Source: Bordetella parapertussis (lineage in GTDB: Bacteria > Pseudomonadota > Gammaproteobacteria > Burkholderiales > Burkholderiaceae_B). Taken from it: a stretch of 21,725 nucleotides of DNA. The notes below the pieces were generated by a model. The model saw nothing but the letters and a program-made list of their open reading frames with translations. It was not told the DNA's origin and made no database searches. Positions 15,966-21,725 of this stretch are shown one piece after another (the stretch's first letter is position 1; each line of letters begins with the position of its first letter). The stretch covers positions 1-21,725 of the forward strand of contig CAMAYM010000040.1 in the NCBI GenBank assembly GCA_945862495.1, read 5' to 3'. Both the position numbers and the translations under genes were made by a program.

Positions 15966-15969
15966 GCGT

Positions 15970-17316
15970 TTAACCCTTGTTCCACGCACGCATACGATCC
16001 ACCATAATCGGCGCGGCACCTAAATAATTGGCGGGATCGCACAGCCGATCAATCGTGGCCCGATCAAGTTTTTCACTCACCGTTGTATCTTGATAGAGCA
16101 CTTCGGCGAGTTTTTTTCCCTGAATCGACGCGATGCGACAGGCGTCGTACACCACGTCATGCGCGGTCTGACGACCGATGTGTGGCGCAAGACCCATCAT
16201 CACCGCCTCAGCCACAATCAGTCCACCGGACAAGTCGAGATTTTTGAGCATGCGCTTGGTGTCGACCTCCAGGCCACTCAACATAAACTTGGCCTGCTTG
16301 AGTGCACCCGCCGTCAAGATGAATGACTCTGGGATCGCGGACCACTCGATATGCCAAGGGCCTGTTGCGCGCTCAAAGTCTTGCACCATAGCGTCCAACG
16401 CTAAACCTGCGTGTTGACGCACAGCTTTTGAGGCACTGAGCATCAGCTCACAGGAAATCGGATTCCGCTTTTGCGGCATGGTGCTTGAAGCGCCACGACC
16501 TTTGACAAAGGGCTCGAACGCCTCGCCCAACTCATTGGTCATCATCAGCATGATGTCCAATGCAATCTTGCCAAGTGAACCCGTGACAAGCGCTAAAAAC
16601 TGAATGGTCTCAACTAAGCCATCGCGCGCAACATGCCAGGTGACAGGGGCCGAACCTAGACCGAGCTCTTTCATGAGCGCCTCTTGCACGGCCAAGCCTT
16701 GATCGCCGAGCGAAGCGAGTGTGCCTGCTGCGCCACCGAATTGACCGATCAGCACACGCGGCTTGAGTTGCGCTAAGCGTTCACGATGACGACGCACCAT
16801 CAACAACCAAACGGCCGCTTTATAACCAAACGTAATTGGCAACGCATGCTGCAAGTGTGTACGACCGGCCATTGGCGCATCGCGGTATTGCAAAGACATT
16901 TGATCCAAAATTGCATCGAGCTCGTCCAAATCACGCTCGATAATCGTCAAGCCATCGCGCACCTGCAGCACCGTCGCGGTGTCCATGATGTCTTGTGTGG
17001 TCGCACCCCAGTGCAGATACTCACCCTCGGGGCCACACATTTTGGCAATCTGATGCACTAAGGGCAAAATCGGATAACCCACGATTTCCGTTTCGCGCTT
17101 GAGTTCTACCATATCTAGCTTGCTTGAGTCGGCACGCGCCACGATCGCCGCTGCTGCTGCCTTTGGAATCACACCGAGCTCGCCTTGCACCTTAGCCAGT
17201 ACGATTTCAGTATCGGTATAGCGGCGTAAGGTTGCCGCATCATCAAACACCTCACGCATGGCGGCCGTGCCAAACATATCTTTAAAAATAGAGGATTCGA
17301 TCATTGAAATAGGCAT
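15970..17316 (-). CDS. Aspartase/fumarase-superfamily lyase (PcaB / adenylosuccinate-lyase-like)
   Basis: A 448-residue member of the superfamily that includes PurB, ArgH, PcaB and EDDS lyase. Visible motifs are LHWGATTQDIMDT (101-113), GRTHLQHALPITFG with His154 (151-164), IGQFGGAAGTLASLGD (190-205) and the flexible signature loop GASSTMPQKRNPISCE (275-290) with the catalytic Ser. Members release fumarate from succinyl adducts or cycloisomerise carboxymuconate. The sequence looks closest to PcaB-like proteins, but neighbouring pca genes are absent and a fumarase is attached. The ATG at 17316 is used here, and an ATG at 17304 is equally possible. Neither has a clear Shine-Dalgarno. It is the first gene of the operon and divergent from the Bug receptor. 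It is unlikely to be housekeeping purB. Confidence 0.85.
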   Translation of the reverse strand: MPISMIESSIFKDMFGTAAMREVFDDAATLRRYTDTEIVLAKVQGELGVIPKAAAAAIVARADSSKLDMVELKRETEIVGYPILPLVHQIAKMCGPEGEYLHWGATTQDIMDTATVLQVRDGLTIIERDLDELDAILDQMSLQYRDAPMAGRTHLQHALPITFGYKAAVWLLMVRRHRERLAQLKPRVLIGQFGGAAGTLASLGDQGLAVQEALMKELGLGSAPVTWHVARDGLVETIQFLALVTGSLGKIALDIMLMMTNELGEAFEPFVKGRGASSTMPQKRNPISCELMLSASKAVRQHAGLALDAMVQDFERATGPWHIEWSAIPESFILTAGALKQAKFMLSGLEVDTKRMLKNLDLSGGLIVAEAVMMGLAPHIGRQTAHDVVYDACRIASIQGKKLAEVLYQDTTVSEKLDRATIDRLCDPANYLGAAPIMVDRMRAWNKG

Positions 17317-17454
17317 TTGGGTAAGCTCAACATGAATAAATAGGCGCCAATATTAGGGGTGGCCCTATGCCCCGTCAACATTTCACCATAGTATGATCAA
17401 CCTTACATTTAGTTGAATCAAATATAAATCTACCCCTCTCTGGAGATCGTCAAA
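17317..17454. promoter_or_regulatory. Divergent lyase / Bug-receptor control region
   Basis: These 138 bp lie between divergent starts. On the plus strand TATAAA at 17423-17428 could be a -10 box for the receptor, but no good -35 is 17 bases away. GGAG at 17442-17445 lies nine bases before the ATG at 17455. An imperfect palindrome with arms ATTT and AAAT separated by nine bases (17407-17423) has the T-N11-A spacing of LysR-type operators. No regulator gene is in the window. Confidence 0.35.
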
Positions 17455-18435
17455 ATGAAAAAAACCTTATTGAGCACGCTCTGCGCATCGCTATTGTTGA
17501 GCGCAGCCTCTTTCTCGGCGATCGCCCAAGAATATCCTAACAAAACCATCACGATGATCATGCCTTACGCCCCAGGCGGTCCAGGCGACACCATTACCCG
17601 TCTTTTTGCAGCAGCCATGCAAAAAAATATTGGTCAGCAAATTATTGTTGATAATCCAGCGGGCGCCAGTGGCAGCATTGGTACTGCGAAAGTTGCACGC
17701 TCCAATCCTGATGGCTATACCTTGCTGATGACGCACATCAGTCACGCCACCAACCCCATGATGATCAAAAATCTTTCCTACAGCCCCGTGAAGGATTTTG
17801 AGCCCGTAGGTCTGGCGACGGTGGGTCCAATGGTCGTGGTCGCACGCAAAGACTTTCCTGCAGCTAACACCAAGGAATTTGTCGACTACGTCAAAAAGAA
17901 TCAAGACAAAATTAGCATCGGTAACGCAGGTGTCGGCTCAGCCTCACACATGTGCAGCCTGATGTTCATGGATGCGTTAGGCGTCAAGCTCAACAACATC
18001 CCTTACAAGGGTACAGGACCTGCTATGAACGACTTGATGGGCGGTCAAATCGATATCTTGTGTGACCAGACCACCAGCACCGTGGGGCTGATCAAAAGCA
18101 ATCGCATCAAACCCTACGCCATCGCAGGTACAAAACGGATCGAGTCCCTGCCTGATGTGCCAGCCATTACCGAAGCGGGTGTCAAAGGCTTTGATCTCAG
18201 CATCTGGTTTGGCATTTATGCCCCCAAGGGCACACCCAAAGTCGTGATCGACAAGCTGTCCGCTTCTTTGGCGAAGGCCGTACAGGATCCAGATGTCAAA
18301 GCAAGACTCGACACGATGGGCACCTCGCCGGTTTCACCAGATCTCGCTGTTCCCGCAAAACTGGCCGAGCACCTGCAAAAAGAAATCAATACGCTCGGTC
18401 CTTTACTCAAGAAAGCAGGCGTTCAGGCAAACTAA
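17455..18435 (+). CDS. Bug/TctC-family periplasmic solute-binding protein
   Basis: A 326-residue exported receptor. The Sec signal peptide is residues 1-24 (Lys2-Lys3, hydrophobic core, cleavage after SAIA before QEYP). The mature protein opens with TITMIMPYAPGGPGDTITR and continues with NPAGASGSIGTAKVA and NIPYKGTGPAMNDLMGGQID, all standard for the Bug (Bordetella uptake gene) branch of tripartite tricarboxylate transporter receptors. These bind carboxylates, amides or aromatic acids in the periplasm. No tctA or tctB membrane genes are present, which is common for the many orphan receptors in this group. The Shine-Dalgarno GGAG is strong. Being divergent from the lyase-fumarase-FAH genes, it may capture their substrate. 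The stop overlaps the convergent gene by 4 bp. Confidence 0.95.
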   Translation: MKKTLLSTLCASLLLSAASFSAIAQEYPNKTITMIMPYAPGGPGDTITRLFAAAMQKNIGQQIIVDNPAGASGSIGTAKVARSNPDGYTLLMTHISHATNPMMIKNLSYSPVKDFEPVGLATVGPMVVVARKDFPAANTKEFVDYVKKNQDKISIGNAGVGSASHMCSLMFMDALGVKLNNIPYKGTGPAMNDLMGGQIDILCDQTTSTVGLIKSNRIKPYAIAGTKRIESLPDVPAITEAGVKGFDLSIWFGIYAPKGTPKVVIDKLSASLAKAVQDPDVKARLDTMGTSPVSPDLAVPAKLAEHLQKEINTLGPLLKKAGVQAN

Positions 18436-19367
18436 GTCAATTGATCGGAACGTAACGCTTTAGCAGCTTCTTTGGCCCGGTCGTTCTCCGAACGTAACCG
18501 GGCCAATTCTTGTGCACTCACCAACGCAACGTTGGAGTAATCCTGCTTCCATGCGTGCGAGGCACTCCAACGTTGTGGCGACTGAACCGTCGTACGTGCT
18601 GCAGGTGCCGACTCAAGCGTACGAAATGCCAACTCAAGTGTCGCCGCCTGTGACGCAGAGTCATGAGGCTTGCCTGCGGCATTACCTAGCGGAAAATCAC
18701 TGAACATGACGCGTGGTACGCCACAGTGCTCGACAATGTCTTTGGCGCAGGCGAGCAATACGGTTGAAATACCAGCCGCTTCGAGATAACGCGCGACGAG
18801 GCTCAGGGTCTGATGACACACCGGACAATTGGGCACCATCACCACGGCCTCCACGCCATCCTCGCGGCAACGCCGCAGAACCTCTGGGCAATCCACTTCA
18901 AGCGTATGGCGTTGACTCCGATTCGTCGGAATGCCATGAAAGCGTGGTGCCAAACGACCGATCCGACCCGCTGTCGCTGCCGCTCTCATTGCTGGTAAAG
19001 GAAACCATGTGTTGCTGTCTTCCATCGTGGTGTGCTTACGGTCTACCGCAACATGAGAAATTCTTACATCGTGGTCTAAGGTCACATCACCCGAGTAGAC
19101 CTTGTAAAACTTGGCCTCAGCGTTGTAGGGCGCGCCAATCCCCTGCTCACCCTTAGTCGGATCAAAAGGCGAGGCGGTCGTGAGCAAGGCGACTGTCATT
19201 TGCGCGAGCGGTTTATTCAGCGGCGTAAAAGGCACGTCGGTGTAATGCGCCCAACGATAGGGATTTCCGTAACCCAACGCAAGATACCAGTCTCTTGTCC
19301 TCGTCATGTAAGGGACCGGGACGTCCTCGTCTGACGCAAAGCCTAAATCGATCTCTGTTTGACTCAT
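18432..19367 (-). CDS. GrdB-like (glycine/sarcosine/betaine reductase B family) protein with CPVC motif
   Basis: A 311-residue cytoplasmic protein that resembles the selenoprotein B component of glycine/sarcosine/betaine reductases. Family-like stretches are DVRISHVAVDRKHTTMEDSN (100-119), APRFHGIPTNRSQR (140-153) and VPNCPVCHQTLSLVARYLEA (178-197). Clostridial GrdB has a Sec-x-x-Cys site. Here the corresponding site appears to be Cys181-x-x-Cys184 (CPVC), with no in-frame TGA, so it is a cysteine version. No grdA, grdC or thioredoxin partner is in the window, so the Stickland-type reaction is unlikely. A thiol-disulfide or thiol-dependent reductase role is possible. The ATG at 19367 has AGGAG nine bases upstream. 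It follows an EamA permease by 34 bp, probably in the same operon. The physiological role is unknown. Confidence 0.78.
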   Translation of the reverse strand: MSQTEIDLGFASDEDVPVPYMTRTRDWYLALGYGNPYRWAHYTDVPFTPLNKPLAQMTVALLTTASPFDPTKGEQGIGAPYNAEAKFYKVYSGDVTLDHDVRISHVAVDRKHTTMEDSNTWFPLPAMRAAATAGRIGRLAPRFHGIPTNRSQRHTLEVDCPEVLRRCREDGVEAVVMVPNCPVCHQTLSLVARYLEAAGISTVLLACAKDIVEHCGVPRVMFSDFPLGNAAGKPHDSASQAATLELAFRTLESAPAARTTVQSPQRWSASHAWKQDYSNVALVSAQELARLRSENDRAKEAAKALRSDQLT

Positions 19368-19401
19368 GATCTGTTACTCCTATGCGGAATGCAAATATTT
19401 G

Positions 19402-20355
19402 TTAGTTGTGCGTATTTTTTTTATTTGCTGTTGTACCCAACACAATGCCCACAATAATCAGCACGGCTGAGAGCAGAAGCGGGACACCAAGGGTTTCGCC
19501 TAAAAATAGACTGGCGCACAACAAACCAATGACTGGTACACCCAATAGCCCCATTGAAACCATTCCTGCCGGCAAATCTCGGCTGACAAGATTCATGATC
19601 CAATACGCCACACCATTGCCGATCAAGCAATTAAAACCAAGCAGCAAGCAAAATTCGAGCGTCCATTCAATCTGTGGAATGCCCTCAATGATAAAGGCCA
19701 AGACCAACTGAACAAGTCCGCCGACCAGCATTTGCCATGGTAGTAGCGAAAACGGTGGTGTCACCCATTTGTGAGCACGCCCATACACAATCGACACCGC
19801 CCAGAAGAGTGCCGCGGCTAAAACAAGCGCATGACCCAAGACGATATTGGAGTCACTCCAATCCATCTGACCAGGCTGCATAATAAGCACCACCCCAGAC
19901 ATACCAATCAGCATCCCCAACAATCGTCTAATCGTCAGTGGCTCGCGCAGAAAAAACCATGCTGCGGGGAGCACCCAGAGCGGGGAGGTATAGGCAAGGA
20001 CAATCGACTTTCCAGCAGGAAGGTATTGCAAACCCACACTCACCAAAACAGAAAACCCCACCATGTGCAGCAGCCCGACACTAAAAATAACGGGAAGATC
20101 GGCTTTAACCGGCACCCGCAATCTTCCCGTTGCCAGACACAGCACAAAGAACAGCACACAGGCTGGCAGGAGACGCAAGCTAGTGACCCATACGGGGGAA
20201 ACATATTGCAAACTCATCTTAGCGATGATCCAGTTCACACCCCACGCCAGCACGAGTAGCGCTAACAACACAAGGGCGCGTCGACGGCCTTTCTGCTCAG
20301 CCATCACGACTGCCTGAGGATGCGAATCTACTGAAGAACTGACGGAAGAGGACAA
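19402..20355 (-). CDS. EamA/DMT-superfamily permease
   Basis: A 317-residue inner-membrane protein with about ten hydrophobic helices in two EamA repeats. The first repeat has LALLVLAWGVNWIIAKMSL and ends near GVVLIMQPGQ. The second runs from GHALVLAAALFWAVSIVYGR to LIIVGIVLGTTAN. Family members usually export amino acids or metabolites. The start used is TTG at 20355 because GGAG lies just five bases upstream. An ATG at 20304 (MAEQKGRRR) would drop a serine-rich 17-residue leader and is a real alternative. The gene precedes the GrdB-like gene by 34 bp, which suggests a shared transcript. The substrate is unknown. Confidence 0.9.
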   Translation of the reverse strand: MSSSVSSSVDSHPQAVVMAEQKGRRRALVLLALLVLAWGVNWIIAKMSLQYVSPVWVTSLRLLPACVLFFVLCLATGRLRVPVKADLPVIFSVGLLHMVGFSVLVSVGLQYLPAGKSIVLAYTSPLWVLPAAWFFLREPLTIRRLLGMLIGMSGVVLIMQPGQMDWSDSNIVLGHALVLAAALFWAVSIVYGRAHKWVTPPFSLLPWQMLVGGLVQLVLAFIIEGIPQIEWTLEFCLLLGFNCLIGNGVAYWIMNLVSRDLPAGMVSMGLLGVPVIGLLCASLFLGETLGVPLLLSAVLIIVGIVLGTTANKKNTHN

Positions 20356-20360
20356 TCGAA

Positions 20361-20364
20361 CTCC
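20361..20364 (-). promoter_or_regulatory. Shine-Dalgarno deciding the TTG start of the EamA gene
   Basis: The minus strand reads GGAG five bases before the TTG at 20355. The alternative ATG at 20304 has only a weaker AGG eight bases upstream. This favours the longer protein but does not settle it. Confidence 0.45.
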
Positions 20365-20421
20365 AAGCTCGAAACCAGTCGCAAAAAATCACCCTGCCAC
20401 AATGACGGGTTTTTCGCTATT

Positions 20422-20450
20422 TTGGCATTGACTGTAACCCAATGTATGCT
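20422..20450 (+). promoter_or_regulatory. Sigma70-type promoter of the nitroreductase gene
   Basis: TTGGCA (20422-20427), a 17-base spacer and TATGCT (20445-20450) form a good sigma70 match. A second, overlapping option is TTGACT (20428-20433), 16 bases and TATGCC (20450-20455). Transcription would start near 20457. This rules out the long TTG-started reading frame at 20422 and makes the ATG at 20485 the likely start. Confidence 0.55.
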
Positions 20451-20484
20451 ATGCCATCTTCACGACATGACGGATCGCACACAA

Positions 20485-21324
20485 ATGACTACCCAAGCCC
20501 AAAAAGACCTCGCAACCCTCCTGACAGCACGCTACGGCCAGGGACCCGAAGTCCTTGACGCCTTAAACCCAACGCTTGAGACCTTGTTCCAGCACAAGTC
20601 GGTCCGCAGCTTCACGGACAAGCCCCTTGCGCCCAATACCGCCGAGCTGCTCGTCGCCGCGGCCCAATCCGCCTCGACCTCTTCGAATCTCCAGACCTGG
20701 AGCGTGGTCGCTGTTGAAGACCAAGGGCGTAAAGATCGTCTGGCTGCGATGGCCGGCAATCAAAAATGGATTAGCGCCTGTCCCTTGTTTCTCGTCTGGG
20801 TCGCCGACCTCGCGCGCCTCAAAGAACTTGGCGAGGCGCACAAGCTCGAACATGAAAGCTTGAATTATCTCGAAATGCTCATGATGGCCACGATTGATGC
20901 CTCCCTGGCCGCTCAAAATGCAGCCACTGCTGCCGAGTCGCTCGATTTGGGTATTGTGTACATCGGCGGTATCCGCAACAAACCGCTTGATGTCGCCAAA
21001 GAGCTCGGTCTGCCGCCCATGAGCTTTGCGACCTTTGGTATGTGCGTGGGCAATATCGATCCAGCCGCGACAGCCAAAAATGTGGTCAAGCCACGCCTGC
21101 CTCAGCGTGCGGTCCTTCACAAAGAGCATTACGACGCACAGGCCAAAGACGAGGCCGTCGATGCCTATAACGTAACGATGGAAAAGTTTTACGCCGAACA
21201 GGGTATGAAGCCGCTCGGCCCATGGCACATCCAGTCCCTGCACCGCGTGCGCGGACCAGACGCTATGGCCGGCCGCGATCTGTTGGTCGACGCGCTGAAA
21301 CAGTTGGGTTTTGATATGAAATAA
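20485..21324 (+). CDS. NADPH-dependent nitroreductase/flavin oxidoreductase (NfsA-like)
   Basis: A 279-residue FMN-dependent oxidoreductase of the nitroreductase superfamily, NfsA/Frp type. The FMN-phosphate motif FQHKSVRSFTDKPLAPNT lies near residues 35-52, AAQSASTSSNLQTWSVVAV follows, and the central LDLGIVYIGGIRNKPLDVAKELGLP is characteristic. Such enzymes reduce nitroaromatics, quinones or free flavin using NADPH in the cytoplasm. The ATG at 20485 was chosen because the promoter at 20422-20450 puts the transcript start near 20457. This leaves a short leader with a modest CGGA before it. The ATG at 20467 is possible but has almost no leader. It is divergent from the EamA gene. A bidirectional terminator follows its stop. 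The in vivo substrate is unknown. Confidence 0.88.
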   Translation: MTTQAQKDLATLLTARYGQGPEVLDALNPTLETLFQHKSVRSFTDKPLAPNTAELLVAAAQSASTSSNLQTWSVVAVEDQGRKDRLAAMAGNQKWISACPLFLVWVADLARLKELGEAHKLEHESLNYLEMLMMATIDASLAAQNAATAAESLDLGIVYIGGIRNKPLDVAKELGLPPMSFATFGMCVGNIDPAATAKNVVKPRLPQRAVLHKEHYDAQAKDEAVDAYNVTMEKFYAEQGMKPLGPWHIQSLHRVRGPDAMAGRDLLVDALKQLGFDMK

Positions 21325-21362
21325 GGATGCGAGTCCCGACGACTTGTGCGGGAGCGCGACAA

Positions 21363-21395
21363 AAGAGGGCGCGGGCGTTTAGCCCTCGCCCTCTT
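21363..21395. terminator. Bidirectional intrinsic terminator
   Basis: The sequence folds as a hairpin of 13 G/C-rich pairs with one mismatch (21372/21386) around the five-base loop 21377-21381. A pyrimidine run with TTTT follows on the plus strand, and TTTT follows on the minus strand (21360-21363 read in reverse). It can end both the nitroreductase transcript and the convergent ABC gene. Its right arm lies inside the last codons of the ABC gene. Confidence 0.65.
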
Positions 21396-21725
21396 CTCTT
21401 TTCTGCATCTGCCACATCTGCGCGTAAGCGCCATTGGCGGTAATCAAGGCCTGATGTGTGCCACGCTCAATCACACGCCCGTGCTCCATCACCAAAATCT
21501 GATCGGCATGCACAATTGTGGATAAACGATGGGCGATGATCAAGGTGGTGTGATTGCGTGCAAGGCTTGCGAGTTCATCTTGAAGCGCACGTTCTGTTTT
21601 CGAATCCAGTGCCGAGGTCGCCTCATCAAAAATGAGCATCGCCGGTTTCTTTAACAAGGTGCGTGCAATCGCGACACGTTGTTTTTCACCTCCCGAGAGT
21701 TTCAACCCTCGCTCACCCACCTGCG
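21379..21725 (-). CDS. ABC exporter ATP-binding domain, C-terminal part (cut by right window edge)
   Basis: The minus-strand frame is open through the right edge, so only about the last 114 residues are seen. They form the C-terminal half of an ABC ATPase: QVGERGLKLSGGEKQRVAIA with the signature motif, Walker B MLIFDEATSALD, and the switch His in IAHRLSTI. The D-loop and the tail EHGRVIERGTHQALI are also present. The VGERGLKLSGGEKQRVAIAR wording is typical of Atm1/HMT1-type heavy-metal or glutathione-conjugate exporters. Walker A and the membrane part lie outside the window. The end of the gene overlaps the terminator hairpin. The class is sure, the subfamily less so. Confidence 0.85.
   Translation of the reverse strand, partial: QVGERGLKLSGGEKQRVAIARTLLKKPAMLIFDEATSALDSKTERALQDELASLARNHTTLIIAHRLSTIVHADQILVMEHGRVIERGTHQALITANGAYAQMWQMQKREEGEG

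Noticed and set aside
15966..16019. Longer N-terminus for the fumarase
   Set aside because: The extension lies inside the lyase gene in another frame. The ATG at 15965 gives the expected length and has a Shine-Dalgarno.
18822..18833. Selenocysteine codon in the GrdB-like gene
   Set aside because: The motif is read as Cys-Pro-Val-Cys with ordinary cysteine codons. There is no in-frame TGA at the expected position.
20422..20484. TTG start at 20422 for the nitroreductase
   Set aside because: These bases form the promoter boxes TTGGCA and TATGCT, so the transcript would begin downstream of that codon.
20563..21243. Long minus-strand frame of 226 codons opposite the nitroreductase
   Set aside because: It is antisense to a clearly recognised enzyme with its own promoter. 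The translation shows no family motif.

Overview
The window looks like chromosomal DNA from a betaproteobacterium, probably Burkholderiales and possibly Alcaligenaceae. The main clues are a stand-alone periplasmic Bug/TctC-type receptor, a class I fumarase of about 500 residues beside a PcaB/PurB-type lyase, and moderate GC with dense coding. The taxonomic call rests on gene families only. I see no rRNA, tRNA, CRISPR array, insertion sequence or phage gene.

Layout: (1) 1-249, minus: the start of a CYTH-like protein, cut by the left edge. (2) 458-1972, plus: an amidase-signature hydrolase, convergent with a small lipoprotein (1958-2500, minus). (3) 2524-11559: eight genes in three transcription blocks that resemble one pathway. 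They are a RibA-type GTP cyclohydrolase II with a degenerate RibB-like front domain (minus), a RibD reductase domain without a deaminase (plus), a GT4 glycosyltransferase, a pteridine-synthase-like protein that lacks the usual catalytic residues and a zinc-less MDR dehydrogenase (all minus), then an OpgH-like membrane GT2, an NdvA/ChvA-like ABC exporter and a SAM methyltransferase (all plus). (4) 11556-17316, minus: a lyase, class I fumarase, FAH-family hydrolase and Kup K+ transporter, read in that order. (5) 17455-18435, plus: the Bug receptor, divergent from the lyase. (6) 18432-20355, minus: an EamA permease followed by a GrdB-like protein with a CPVC motif. (7) 20485-21324, plus: a nitroreductase with a good sigma70-type promoter. 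It is followed by a two-way terminator and the C-terminal end of an Atm1-like ABC exporter (minus) running off the right edge.

The most interesting region is 2524-11559. RibA opens GTP to a pyrimidine, and the RibD-C protein could reduce its ribosyl group. A PTPS-fold protein and an MDR enzyme could modify the product, a GT4 and a methyltransferase could decorate it, and the GT2/ABC pair could make or export a glycosylated product. My inference is a dedicated GTP-derived (pterin- or lumazine-like) glycosylated metabolite rather than vitamin B2 supply, because ribB, ribE/ribH and the RibD deaminase are missing here. The product cannot be read from the sequence. The lyase-fumarase-FAH-receptor group (11556-18435) looks like a carboxylate catabolic locus whose substrate is unknown.

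Genes are tightly packed. Four convergent pairs overlap at their stop codons, and several genes use GTG or TTG starts.
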